Origin: Botrytis cinerea B05.10
Taxonomy: Eukaryota; Ascomycota; Leotiomycetes; Helotiales; Sclerotiniaceae
DNA: 64,000 nt
Direction of reading: 5' to 3'
NCBI RefSeq assembly: GCF_000143535.2
Contig: NC_037313.1
Location: 1,495,501-1,559,500, forward strand
The translations under genes and the position numbers were made by a program. The notes under the pieces are model-generated. The model ran no database searches, was not told where the DNA came from, and was given only the letters and a program-made list of their open reading frames with translations. Shown piece after piece: positions 11,197-21,975 of this stretch (the stretch's first letter is position 1; each line of letters opens with the position of its first letter).

Positions 11197-12269
11197 TCTC
11201 TCGATTTCACGAGAACTGCATCGCCGTTGAATTAAGTTGCGCTTCTGTTGGCTGGCTGGCTGGATGGTTGGCCGTCTTCCTCTCCTTGAAATTAAAATTA
11301 AAATCGAAGCCGGCCTTGTTTTGGTTAAAAATGCTCGTATTGAGAATCTAGCATGTAGAGTCTAGAGGATTGATAGCCCGGCCAAGCTATCTACTGGGCC
11401 ACAGTGTAATGGTGGTAAAGTCCCCAGGAGTGTTCCTTGATTAATTACTATTAAAAGAGAGTCACGAATGGAATTGTGTTGCACGTCTGTTCCAAGTTAT
11501 TTTGTTGGAACAATCGATATTCAGTTCAATTGAGCATCCAAAAACCATGTACAGAGCAAGTGTGCACTGCCAAGTACCAAGTAGCTAGGCTGGGTAGCTA
11601 TCTGTCGTCTAAGCAGTTAGACTCAGTCTGGATCAATTGAAGAAGAGAAGACAGAATCAACGACTAAGAAGAAAGTAAGTAGCTTGGTAGCTTTGGTAGC
11701 TTTGATACTTGCGCGCCCCCCGTTTTGATGACGCGCTAGGATAATCTGCTCTGGCATCCTGGCATCTGTATCTGATCCCAGCACAGATCTTCCATGCTTG
11801 ATGTTGATGTTGACGAGTGAGAACAGTGGCTTGAGATCGAATGCTGCTTTTATTTGGTTGGCACAAACTCCCACGTGATCCTACCAAGCCGCACCGCCAC
11901 ACCCCCGCCGCTTTCGTCCCGAGCTTTCATCCAGTCTGGACCGGGATAGCTCACCTATGACGTTACACTTCCCCCTCACCATCCAAGAAAACATCATATC
12001 ATCGAAAAGAAGAGAAGAGAAAGAGAGAAAAGGAAGAAGCAACGTCGTAATAGAATTCACAAACAAGAATTCACCAATCAACCCATAACCTACAAAAGCC
12101 CTCCGTCCCACCTTCCCTTACTTCACGATTCTCTCTCACTTCCTTCTACTTCCTTTGAACATAACCATAAACATTAATAACATTACGATACTTCCATCTC
12201 CGTACGAACCATCCCTTCTACAACAATCAACAAACACTCTCAATCTCAATCAACTCTATACATATAACA
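11197..12269. other. Divergent intergenic region
   Basis: About 1.1 kb between the start of the DysF gene and the next plus-strand gene. The right half (roughly 12000-12260) is pyrimidine/AC-rich on the plus strand, as in many fungal core promoters and 5' UTRs. No gene is supported. Confidence 0.5.
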
Positions 12270-12955
12270 ATGGCTCAACGAAGTTCCCGCGCTCCTCTCT
12301 ATATCGGTCTTGCCGCCGCCGGTGGCGTAGGTTATTATTTGTACAGCGCCGGTGGAAGTCCCAAGGTTGCCGAGAAGCAATTTGAAAGTATGTGCAATAT
12401 TCCATTTCCATTTCGCCTCACTACCCCCCTCCCCTTCGTTCAATATCGCCACCAGATTTCGCCAATTCCAAATCCCTCAAACTCCCTTATTCCACAACAC
12501 AACACACAACATCATACTCCCCCCGCATTGGACAAATAGCTAACCAGAATACCAAAATAGGTGACCTCTCTCGTGCTTCCGCAAAAGTAAAGTCCGAGAT
12601 CCCAGGCCGCAGCACACAAGCTCAAAAGGAAGCCGAGAAATGGGGTTCCGAAGCGGGTGCTAAGCTTGATTCTGCCGTACGTCTACCATCTCTACCTTTC
12701 TGGCCCACTACTTCCATGCACCCTCCCCCCATAATCTACAGCTTCTCCCACTCTCACCCTCAAAAATAACTAACTCCCATTCCACAGGCCAGCCAAGCCC
12801 GCGCCGAACTCGCCAAAGCCGAAGGAAAATTCGAGCAATACAAGAACGACGCTGCCCAAACCACCATGAAGAAAATCGACGAGGTAGACCGCAAAGTCGA
12901 GGCCGAAGCCGCCAAGGCAAAGAGTGGTATTTCCAGCTGGTTTGGCGGGAAATAA
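12270..12955 (+). CDS. Small single-span helical protein, fungal family of unknown function
   Basis: Three exons (12270-12387, 12561-12676, 12788-12955) give 133 residues with consistent phases. An N-terminal hydrophobic glycine-rich segment at about residues 8-27 (LYIGLAAAGGVGYYLYSAGG) is a probable membrane anchor. It is followed by an Ala/Lys/Glu-rich amphipathic helix reminiscent of LEA-type repeats, and the protein ends SSWFGGK. I recall closely similar Pezizomycotina proteins that databases label calcofluor white hypersensitive protein, but the experimental basis of that name is uncertain and the function should be treated as unknown. Mitochondrial or ER anchoring is possible from the N-terminal span. 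Confidence 0.8.
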
Positions 12956-13555
12956 ATGTCTCAAATACTGTTTCCACATAAACGAGATGTTTACACTCGC
13001 ATAGGAGCTGAGACATGTGCAAAATATCAAATTGTGATGTCATTAATGGGTAATGATGATGTGGCTTCGAACGTATCAGGCGAGAGATAGTCACTTGTTT
13101 TTTTATGGCGGATACGGTTGCATGGTTTTGGAATGGGACTTCTATGGAGAAAAGGGTCTTTTCTTCGCAAGTTAGTTAATGATGCCCGCATGATGATGGG
13201 AGTTGTATGATAATGATAAATCACCTTTCAATCCAATTCGATATATTTCAAATTTGCTCACAGTGCCCTAGTGAAAATGTCTCCTCAACATTTATAATCT
13301 CTTTTTTATTCATTGACTTCGTTTATTTGTTTCTCCTCAAATTGGTTGTTGTGAACCAATGCTATTCTCTGCTCTCTAGCAAGCAAAAACTGATTTGTAA
13401 ACCTACTTCGCTACCAAATATCATGAGTTTCAAGGGTCTTCCCTTTCTCTCTTCTATTCTGCATAAACTCCACGCCCTTTTCTGCACACCCCATCACCAA
13501 ATCGCCGCTAAATATGACTTCACATTCCTTTTCATAAATATCTATTGGTTATTCT
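12956..13555. other. Convergent intergenic region
   Basis: A 600-base gap between convergent 3' ends, AT-rich. Open frames here lack any coding feature. Confidence 0.45.
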
Positions 13556-15484
13556 TCATGGTGCAGCTGCAGGAGGAGGAGCTTGCTCTTCCGCAACCTT
13601 TCCTCTCAAAGGAATTTCAGTCTCAATACCAGCATCTGGCTCCTTCTTCTCAGCGCCTCCAGCAGCTTTAGCCGCTCTCTCCGCTTCCTTCTTTGCCTTC
13701 TTTCTCTCCTTATCTCTCGCCTTATCCGCCTTCTTCTTTGCTTGAGCTTCTTCTTCCGCCAATCTAGAGGCTTGTGTTCCTCCATATTGCTTTCTCCATT
13801 CGTCGGCCTTCTTCTCATCAATACGCGTGAAGAGGTATGCTGGTTTACCGATTTTGTGGCCGCTCTTGAGAACAGCTGGGTTCCATTTGTCAGGGATCGA
13901 GATGAGTGGGGCGGATAGTTGAGAAACGATGGACTCGGATGTTGAGGGCATGAAAGGGGATGTGATGGATGCGATGAGGTAAGCGAGATTGAGAGCGAGT
14001 CCGATGACAGTGTGGGTTCTCTCTGGGTGTTCGGCAAGGTTGGCGTTATCTAGACGATATTGAAGAAGGTTGTTTCCGCTGGTGGAAATCTTCATGACTT
14101 GATCTAAACCAACGCGAATCTTTACAGCTTCCATGTCGCTGTTATAGTCTTTCAACTGAGCGTTGATTTCCTCGATAAAAGCAGGGGCATCGAACTTCTC
14201 GTCTTTGTATTCTGGAGAGAACTCTGGAATAACTCCATCCATCTTTGCATTGACAAATTTGACAACTCTGTTGACGAAGTTGCCCAAGTTGTTTAGCAAG
14301 ACAGAATTATTCAATTGAATGAAGTTTGCCCACTCAAATTGTGAATCTGCGGTTTCGGGTCGATTTGACAACAAGTAGTATCTCCATACGGATGGTGGAA
14401 CGCCAGTATCCTTTGCAGTATCACCGAAAACACCAACACCTCTCGATTTAGAGAATTTACCATTCTCGTAGTTCAGGTATTCGGTTGTAGAGAGATGGTT
14501 AAGTTTTGTCCATTTATCACCAGTTCCCAATTGGGATCCGGGGAAAATGACAGTGTGGAACGGAACGTTATCCTTGCCCATAAATTGGTAAAGCTTAACA
14601 TTCTCTGGATCGCGCCACCAAAGCTCCCAATCCTTTGTATAGTTTGCAGTGATCGATGGATATCCAATACAAGCATCAAACCAAACATACAGAACCTTGT
14701 TCTCATAACCTGGCAGAGGGATTGGTGTTCCCCATTTCAAGTCTCGAGTAATACTGCGTCCTTGCAATCCTTGCTTGAGCCATGAGTTTGTGATACTGAT
14801 ACCATTCTTGGGCCATCCTCCTTCCTCACTTGATTTGTTGAACCACTCCTCAATCGCAGGTTGTGCTTTGTCGAGAAGTAAAAATATATGCTTCGTCTCG
14901 CGTGGAATGGGAGTAGCACCGTCGACCTTGCAAACAGGGTTGATAAGCTCCAAAGCGTCAAGAAGACTACCGCATTTATCGCATTGATCACCTCGTGCAT
15001 CATCGTATTGACACTTAGGGCAAGTACCTTCGACAAAACGATCCGCAAGGAAAGATTGATGCTTTTCGCAGTAGGGCTGTGTAGTTGTGCGCTCCTCCAA
15101 ATACCCGTTCTTATGTAATTTCATAAAGATATCTTGTGCGATGATCGTTTGCTGTTCCGTAGTCGTCCTTCCGAAGTAATCGAATCCAATCTCAAACCAG
15201 TCGTAAACATCCTTATGTTTTTTGTGGAATTCATCACAAAGCTCCTTAGGAGTCTGCTTTGTCTCTAAAGCCTTGACTTCCGTAGCAGTACCATACTCGT
15301 CAGTACCACAGATATAGAGGGTTGGGCGATCTCTCAGCTTGCTATAACGGGAGAATACGTCGGCGCTCAGCACACTACCAACAATGTTTCCAAGATGAGG
15401 AACGTTGTTCACATATGGTAAGGCACTGGTAATTAAGATGTTGTTCTTGCCCTTCTCGGGGAGGATAATGTTTGGAGTCGTCAT
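13556..15484 (-). CDS. mes1: Cytosolic methionyl-tRNA synthetase
   Basis: An intronless minus-strand gene of 642 residues. This class I synthetase charges tRNA-Met. The HIGH-type motif is HLGN at 30-33 in PYVNNVPHLGN. The CP domain carries a zinc-knuckle pair (CPKC at 155-158 and CDKCG at 168-172). The KMSKS-type loop is KFSKSRG at 343-349, and the catalytic core includes VLYVWFDACIGYPS. The C-terminus (about 565-642) is Lys/Ala/Glu-rich and then Pro/Ala-rich, probably a tRNA- or partner-binding tail. No N-terminal GST-like extension of the yeast Mes1 kind is present, and no mitochondrial presequence is seen, so a cytosolic enzyme is inferred. It shares a 344-base divergent promoter with LTO1. 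Confidence 0.96.
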   Translation of the reverse strand: MTTPNIILPEKGKNNILITSALPYVNNVPHLGNIVGSVLSADVFSRYSKLRDRPTLYICGTDEYGTATEVKALETKQTPKELCDEFHKKHKDVYDWFEIGFDYFGRTTTEQQTIIAQDIFMKLHKNGYLEERTTTQPYCEKHQSFLADRFVEGTCPKCQYDDARGDQCDKCGSLLDALELINPVCKVDGATPIPRETKHIFLLLDKAQPAIEEWFNKSSEEGGWPKNGISITNSWLKQGLQGRSITRDLKWGTPIPLPGYENKVLYVWFDACIGYPSITANYTKDWELWWRDPENVKLYQFMGKDNVPFHTVIFPGSQLGTGDKWTKLNHLSTTEYLNYENGKFSKSRGVGVFGDTAKDTGVPPSVWRYYLLSNRPETADSQFEWANFIQLNNSVLLNNLGNFVNRVVKFVNAKMDGVIPEFSPEYKDEKFDAPAFIEEINAQLKDYNSDMEAVKIRVGLDQVMKISTSGNNLLQYRLDNANLAEHPERTHTVIGLALNLAYLIASITSPFMPSTSESIVSQLSAPLISIPDKWNPAVLKSGHKIGKPAYLFTRIDEKKADEWRKQYGGTQASRLAEEEAQAKKKADKARDKERKKAKKEAERAAKAAGGAEKKEPDAGIETEIPLRGKVAEEQAPPPAAAP

Positions 15485-15828
15485 TTTGGTTGATGTGTTG
15501 GGAAGGAAACCTCAAGAGAAAGAACCCCGCTGTGGATTTTATTAATGTTACTCGGGTGAGGGTGAGTCAGGCTTTGGCGGGGTCCTCTGCTTATGTAACC
15601 CATTCTTGCTATGGGAAATCCGAAAGATTGCATTTTCTTTAAATTTCATGATTAGCAAGCAAATTCAACAAGATATAATCTGAGTGCTCAAAATTCGACG
15701 CAGAAGGAAAAGTTTCGTTCTAGTCAAACTTTCAGTCGAAGTAGTATATTACGGATTTTGATATACGATTTTCAAACGTCTGTTTCTATCGTTTTCTCAG
15801 AGTGCATCGAATAACATCACACACCAAA
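15485..15828. promoter_or_regulatory. Divergent promoter between MetRS and LTO1
   Basis: A 344-base interval between two start codons on opposite strands; it must hold both promoters. I see no confident named binding site. Confidence 0.5.
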
Positions 15829-16371
15829 ATGGCCACTCTCGATCCTTTTGAAGATATCCTCAACTTGGAGGAAGAATTTTATTCCAACGGCTACAAACAA
15901 GGGCTCTCCGAAGGCATAACCGCTGGCCGTATAGAAGGGCGGACTTTCGGACTTGAAAAAGGATTCGAAAAATACGTCGAAATGGGTCGACTACATGGAA
16001 AATCCATTGTATGGGCCAACCGAACCCCTTCTTTTCAAAAGTCCAAAATCTCCACAACCGCAAGCTCAGAGATCAAGCCGGAGAGTCAAACAAAGAAGGA
16101 AGGGAAATCACATGATCTCAAATTGGCTGAACTAGCCAAAAATGAGAGATTGGCAAAACATGTAAAAGTATTTCATGCATTAGCGGAAGCAGAAAGTTTG
16201 TCGACAGAGAATTCGGAAGAAGCAGTCGGTGATTTCGACGATAGGTATAAGAGGGCAGTGGCAAAAGCGAAAATTATTGAGAAGATGGTTGGGGAGGGAC
16301 AAGGACAAGGAGGGGCAAAAAGCAGCGGGGATGGTGCAATTGAGGATGTCAGTGTTATGAGAGCTAGATGA
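15829..16371 (+). CDS. lto1: Lto1-like protein (Yae1/Lto1 deca-GX3 family)
   Basis: A single exon gives 180 residues from the ATG at 15829 (context CCAAAATGGCC). The family signature is a ladder of glycines every four residues: G21, G25, G29, G33, G37, G41 and G45 in the stretch starting GYKQGLSEG. Yae1 and Lto1 form an adaptor that brings the ABC protein Rli1/ABCE1 to the cytosolic iron-sulfur assembly machinery, linking to ribosome recycling. The C-terminal half is low complexity. The predicted protein ends VSVMRAR and has no terminal tryptophan, unlike yeast Lto1 as I recall it. Either the tail differs or a last exon was missed. Confidence 0.85.
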   Translation: MATLDPFEDILNLEEEFYSNGYKQGLSEGITAGRIEGRTFGLEKGFEKYVEMGRLHGKSIVWANRTPSFQKSKISTTASSEIKPESQTKKEGKSHDLKLAELAKNERLAKHVKVFHALAEAESLSTENSEEAVGDFDDRYKRAVAKAKIIEKMVGEGQGQGGAKSSGDGAIEDVSVMRAR

Positions 16372-17227
16372 GGTTCTGTCAATGGTTTTCGACTCTCGGA
16401 AAGCTGGAACTTGTGGTATAAGTACACGAAGTTGCACAAATCGCGGACTTCGTGGAAGAAGCATTGGGATGAAGGCATGCTTGATTTCAGACTTTGTAGT
16501 CCTGCTACGCAAACTTTTTGTGCCGGGTGATTCTAGCGGAGCTATAAAGCAATGAGAAGTGATATGGAGCCTCATATTGAGCCCCCTCGAGGCTAGCTAC
16601 AGATGGTTATGAAGCCTACCATCGCCTTTTGAACAACTTAGAGTAATTTTGATTACATCAAAGATCGAAAGATTTGCTGTACATCTCAGAGAGGGGAGAA
16701 ATTGTACCGTATATCCATAGTCGATAGAGATGAAAGAACGCCCTTGCAGCAAACAGGAGCTTGGGCTGGTGGATCACGTTGTTGAGGGACATTGGAAATG
16801 GGGATATCTTTTTCGTTGCGATGGCTGGGGGAAAAGAAGAGAAAGGGTAGAATTTAAAGGACCCGCCTGGTATTCAAGACCTAGAAGTCCCTAGACTCTC
16901 CCCATAGTTTACGAAATACCAATTGCAATCCACATCAATTCACTTTAGCATCGCCATCAATATGAAATCAAACCTGCTCCATTGCACGCCTTGTCATATG
17001 CAAATATGAGTGACTTTTCGTACACTAATGGTTCCCCATAGTTTCCCTGGTATTGCCACCTGTACCTTGTATCTGATCCAGATATCTTACAAATACTTCA
17101 CCATACCTAAAAATATTGATGAAGTTTATCCCAAATCATTGCCCGGAACGCCCTCAGCCTTGTAGACTATCAAAATCACTGCGAATGCCACCAAACTCCC
17201 AAAAATACTAAAGCAATAGTTATTTAA
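16372..17227. other. Convergent intergenic region
   Basis: About 860 bases between the 3' ends of LTO1 and the DUF2408 gene. No coding or RNA feature is seen. Confidence 0.45.
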
Positions 17228-18848
17228 TTATGCATCACTTTCGGTTTCCGCGGCCACACGTAGGTCATAACTAAGCTCAAAGCATTCTGCAAGGAGATCA
17301 GTGACGCTGCCTTGGCCTTCAGGAATATCTGGCCCGACCATGAATTTGCCGTCTACACGCATGTTGTCGATTGAATTTAACTACAGTAATATATCAGCAC
17401 AGTCAAGGATCACAAGAAAGTCAGGGGATATCCCACCTTCATGCTGTAAGGATACAATTCTCTTGGAGAACTGACTCCACCGGAATTCTTAACTTCAATG
17501 AGACATCGTCTCAGAGTTTGAAGTTGATTATAGACCGGAAGAAGTGCTTCAGAAACTGGCTCGGAGGACACCATGAGAAAATAAATATAAGCATAGCTAC
17601 GTCGAATCAAATAGAGTAAGGTCTAGTTTAATTAGTATGTATATCAAAGAGAAAAGCATAATGTACGTACCCGCTGGACATATAATTCGGCAAATTTTCC
17701 TTCAGCATCAACAAAATTGCCATCTACTCTGCTCTCGTCGATTCTGTCTAGTTGTCGCTGGAAGTCGTACAAATCTGTTTCCCTCAATGACCAGGCTTGA
17801 GTCAAAGATAGCTTCTCAAGTTTGTTTCGGATCTCAACTAGAACGGAATAGGGTCCTTGAAAGGCTTCTGGAAATTGTCCCTTTCTGATTGATCGTCAGT
17901 GAACTGTAGGTCGAAAAGATATATCTATAAACCAACCTTTCCAGCACAACTTCCGCCCACTTCAAACACCTTTCCAGATATTCACAAACTTCATCATTTC
18001 CTGGAGGTGTTTCCCCAGAGGCTGTTACAAACTTTCCATCAACTCTTTGAGAATCAATCTCTTTTATTTGATTTTGGAGCTTCGTCACCTCTGTTGTCGA
18101 GAACTAATTTCCAGATCATAATCAGTATGGCGCTCAAATAATCTTTCACTCAAGATGAGGGGGTTCATCATAACAACTATCTCACCTTGGTCCTAGTATT
18201 TGCCAATGATATTGATCTCAATATTGATATGATCTTTTCGTGAATGGGAAACAAGTCTGCACCAATGCGCTCTAGTCGTTTGCTCAAATTCTTCAATGAT
18301 CGTTGGCAGACATCAATTCTGTTACCGAGAAGAGTGAGAAGAAAGGGGGAATAAGACGGCTTAGCATTCTTCACAATGCCCCCTAGTCTGTCAAGAGTCT
18401 GCGCAATGTGTGCTAAATCCTTCTCGCAATAGAGATCGACTTCGGTAAGGTGATCGAGTAGGCGTTTGATTGTGGATGTGAGGGAATAGGCTGCGGGTGC
18501 TTCGTTGGTTTTGCCAATGGTCATAAAGAATAGGGAGAGCAGTTGGAAACATCCATCCAACACGCGATCCACTGTAAGGTTCTCGATCAGCAACTGCAAT
18601 ATATATCAAACTTCCACCTCTCATGACTGACCTCGGTTTTGCTCATCGGGCTTATCGGCTCTTATCTCATTCAAAAGTTTAACTTGTTCGACTACTTTGC
18701 CTTGCAGAACAAGTACATCTGCAGCCTTGATGTACGTTGTTCTATCTTGCTTTAGAAGAGTCAATTCGTCCCTTAATGAAACGAGCGCTTCCAATATAGG
18801 CTGCTCGCGAGGATCAAGGGGCAGCGGATGAGATGGGGTATCAGTCAT
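17228..18848 (-). CDS. DUF2408 protein with repeated RVDG motif
   Basis: Six minus-strand exons (18848-18632, 18571-18186, 18103-17937, 17884-17671, 17622-17437, 17380-17228) join to 440 residues; every junction keeps frame. The protein is helical. A motif of the form RVDGxF recurs: SQRVDGKFV followed by GETPPGNDEV, then SRVDGNFVDAEGK, then MRVDGKFMVGPDIPEGQG. A diverged form, RVDRVLDG, lies early in exon 2. This motif is the hallmark of the fungal DUF2408 family, whose biochemical role I do not know. No membrane span or catalytic motif is visible. The start was set at MTDTPSHPLP because the upstream extension is not conserved-looking. Confidence 0.85.
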
Positions 18849-19623
18849 GATGAATGTTGTTGGCTGGGGTCTAGACTTTGATGACTTGCTTGTATCTTGT
18901 TGAAGACTTTGATTGTTTGATTCGTATTTTTGAAAGTCGCCAATAATCGAAGTACTGATGATGTAGATGGAGCTTCTTACTATCATTCGCTGTTGTTGAA
19001 TCGGTAAGTTAGAAATCGATAGAATAGTGTTGATCCTAATAGGCTGTTTCTTAGTAAAGAGCTACTGGCTATGTCATAATATTTCCCTTATTGGATGGTT
19101 GGGAAGGCGGGGCATGTTCCACAAAGAGAATCTCAGCCTTGCATTTACGGTGAACCAATTTTGATACCGTTTTTTGCTTGTGAAGCCGGCGATAATGTGT
19201 ATCATATGTACCTTACATACACCTACTGTTGCGAGATGCTAATTCTCTACTAAAATCACCATGTCACAGTACCTTGACGAGCGACGACGGGTGTGAGCCA
19301 GCATTGAGACATCATGATGATTGATGGAAGAGTATTAATCTGAGCTGGACTGAGTATTGAATGCCTACTGCGTATTCTGTGTATTTATGTTGGAAATGGG
19401 AGAAATGGAAGATCGTAGATGATTACATAAGAAGAAGTGGCATCTGCATTCTATTGGTCAGGATGGCTCCCCGTAAATTATCGCTTGCTGCCCAATTAAA
19501 CCCTGGCAAGATATTAGTCACGCACACTTTCGAATTTCCCAAAACTCTCCCACCATAAACTTTTAATCCTTTCCATCGACGACTTCAAGAACATCAACCT
19601 ACCGACAAAACAACCATCTGTCG
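18849..19623. other. Divergent intergenic region upstream of RPP1
   Basis: About 775 bases between the DUF2408 start and the leader of the ribosomal P1 gene. No gene is supported; it holds two promoters. Confidence 0.45.
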
Positions 19624-19687
19624 GTATGTCGCAAATACGCAGTCGCATTCTTGTTTATTGCGCCTCTTGCTAATTCATCAATTCTAG
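19624..19687 (+). other. Probable 5' UTR intron of the P1 gene
   Basis: A GTATGT donor at 19624, a GCTAAT branch-like site near 19669 and a TTCTAG acceptor at 19687 bound a 64-base intron ending 9 bases before the ATG. Leader introns are common in fungal ribosomal protein genes and often raise expression. Confidence 0.65.
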
Positions 19688-19696
19688 ATATTCAAA

Positions 19697-20244
19697 ATGT
19701 CTAACGCAGAACTCGCCAGCTCTTACGCCGCGTTGATCCTCGCCGATGACGGTGTCGATATCACTGTACGAATTCCTACATTCTCAAGATTGAGAAACGA
19801 GAATACTCGATTGGGTGGATAAGTGGCTGACTCGATATAAATAGGCCGACAAATTGCAAACTCTCATCAAGGCCGCCGGTATTGAGGATGTTGAGCCAAT
19901 CTGGACCTCATTGTTCGCCAAGGTATGCGATTGAAATCCACACAACTGAGTTGACGAATGAGGAACTACGGACAGTGCTGATTGTTGGAATTAATAGGCT
20001 CTCGAGGGAAAGGATGTTAAGGACCTTTTGTTGAACGTCGGATCCGGTGGTGGAGCCGCTCCAGCTGCTGCTGGTGCTGCTGCCGGCGGTGACGCCGCTG
20101 CCCCAGCTGAGGAGAAGAAGGAAGAGAAAGAAGAGGGTACGATAATTCTTGCAACTGCGCGCATTTTAGAGAATCCATATACTAACCGTTTTAACAGCCA
20201 AGGAGGAGTCAGACGAGGATATGGGTTTCGGTCTCTTCGATTAA
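19697..20244 (+). CDS. rpp1: 60S acidic ribosomal stalk protein P1
   Basis: Four exons (19697-19765, 19845-19922, 19998-20136, 20198-20244) give 110 residues. It starts [18 protein letters not shown], has the helical dimerisation domain (about 1-65), a Gly/Ala hinge ([16 protein letters not shown]), an acidic Lys/Glu run and the invariant end [12 protein letters not shown]1 pairs with P2 and forms the lateral stalk on P0 that recruits elongation factors, and the C-terminal peptide binds them directly. The N-terminal sequence marks P1 rather than P2, which starts with a MKH- or MRH-like sequence. A leader intron lies just upstream, fitting strong constitutive expression. Confidence 0.97.
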
Positions 20245-21238
20245 ATATCTATCTCACCTTTTCTCTCCGTACTTTCAAATGCATGGCCACGGTTTATCTT
20301 CCCTCGGTGCAATATTGGGCTGGTAGGGTAGCTTCCATAAATAAGCAAGCATTCATGAATTCTTCCGAAAGATAAAAAACCTGGTTCCATCTATACTGCC
20401 GAGTGCATGAACACGTCGTGATTATGTATGATGAGGGTGGATTGAGATGCCAAAGAATGATTTCAACGAGCCTCATGCCAGGCTTCCAAGGCATGCACTT
20501 TGGAGACGCAGATCGAACAATCAAATTCAAGATTTCAAACAGGATTTTCTCAAAGTGTTTTTCATGAGTACGCCACACCTGAAATCTGCAATACCGACCT
20601 TCTGCTGGTCTACAATCTTTTGTCGACAAGCCCTCGCTAACTACTACTAACGTGCTGATACTCCATGTTATGTCTACTTCCCCCCATATTCTGTACAGCA
20701 TTTACTTCATCCAAATCCGTTTCATCATCTCACAGGTCGTCAATTCATCCATCTCATTGGCTCTCTTTTGCGACTACTTTCCTTTCATCTTCCATCTTGC
20801 GTTATCCTAAAATTCACTCGGGATAATTTAATCTTTCTTCTCGCACTTGAACACCAGCATTCATCTATTGTCTTTTTTTTTTTTGTTCTGGGCACTGGTT
20901 CTATGTTAAATCTTTTTTCTGTCGCCGCACTATTCAGCCTCAATCGTCGAGATTATTCTAAAACAGAAGAACTTGGCCCAGAACATTTGCAATGTGATAC
21001 CCATACCGTTCCCATTCACAAAGTATGAATACATGACATGTCCCAAGGGTGAAGATCCTAAAGTAGTTTTGATGTTTGCGACTTCAAAACAGATAGGAGG
21101 GCATGAAACAAATGTGATAGATGATTGATTCATTGACTATATCACGAACATCATCTTTTGTCCCAAGCATTGGTATTACGCTCGATCAAAAAGAATTCCA
21201 AAAATGACTTGCACTAGCTGAAAACAACCTCCAACTCT
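20245..21238. other. Convergent intergenic region
   Basis: About 1 kb between the P1 and YciI-like 3' ends. A T-run lies near 20872-20886. Antisense frames in this stretch have no domain or splice support. Confidence 0.45.
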
Positions 21239-21975
21239 TTACGCTTCCTTCCTGAATGCGCACTTGAAGGGATAAATTTGGATCTGCACACACATCAGTA
21301 ATCAATCCCATGCCCCATAACTTCGTTGCCCGTGATCACAAAAGTTTGCGGTAGTGATACAAAACATACCTTGCTGAAATCCCAAACATCATTTTCGGCA
21401 TAAATATCCTTCTTCAATACCTCAATGACTTCCTCCTTGCTACTGGCAAGAGCGATCATGCAACTTCCTTGGAACTTTAATGGAGAGTCACCGGTTGGCG
21501 GCTCGGAGAGAAAGGCGCCTGGTGGAATTTTTCAGTAAAATGTCTTCAAATATGATACATTAAAGAAAGAATGGTGAAACTTACCACCCATCTTCCAGAA
21601 CCCAGATTCAAGACCGGTCTTCAGACCTTCAAAATGCTTGCTATCAATTTCTTAGCTCCTGTACATCTCAAGCTCACATCACCACTTTCTGTTGCAAAGC
21701 ACCTCAAAACAAAGCACCTCGTGAGAGTTCCTCGTACGAAGCTTCCCACACACAACCCATCATATCCACAGGGAAACTCACGGTCTAACACTGACTCTTC
21801 TCTCCAGCGCCCCTTCATTATCAGGTAACACAACCAACCACTCAAACTTCTCTGCTGGTGCTGCTGCTGAAGACATCTTCCGGATATTTACTGCTGGGAA
21901 CGGACGGGTAGTATAAGACGTAAGTTGTTTAGGATATAATTTGCCAGGTACAAATCTCAAGCGCAAGAAGGACAT
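21239..21975 (-). CDS. YciI-like (YCII-related) domain protein with possible mitochondrial leader
   Basis: Four minus-strand exons (21975-21782, 21640-21585, 21518-21370, 21283-21239) give 147 residues; starting at the internal ATG at 21876 gives 114. The core from KFEWLVVLPDNEG to IQIYPFKCAFRKEA is an alpha/beta YciI fold, with the HFEGLKTGLESGFW and GAFLSEPPTGDSP segments typical of the family. The reaction of most YciI proteins is unknown. The 33 residues before the second Met have several Arg and Lys, many Ser and Thr and no Asp or Glu, as in a mitochondrial presequence. Two start sites giving mitochondrial and cytosolic forms are therefore possible but unproven. Confidence 0.82.

Noticed and set aside
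13583..13918. Plus-strand Leu/Ser-rich frames
   Set aside because: Antisense of the Lys/Ala/Glu-rich tail of methionyl-tRNA synthetase.
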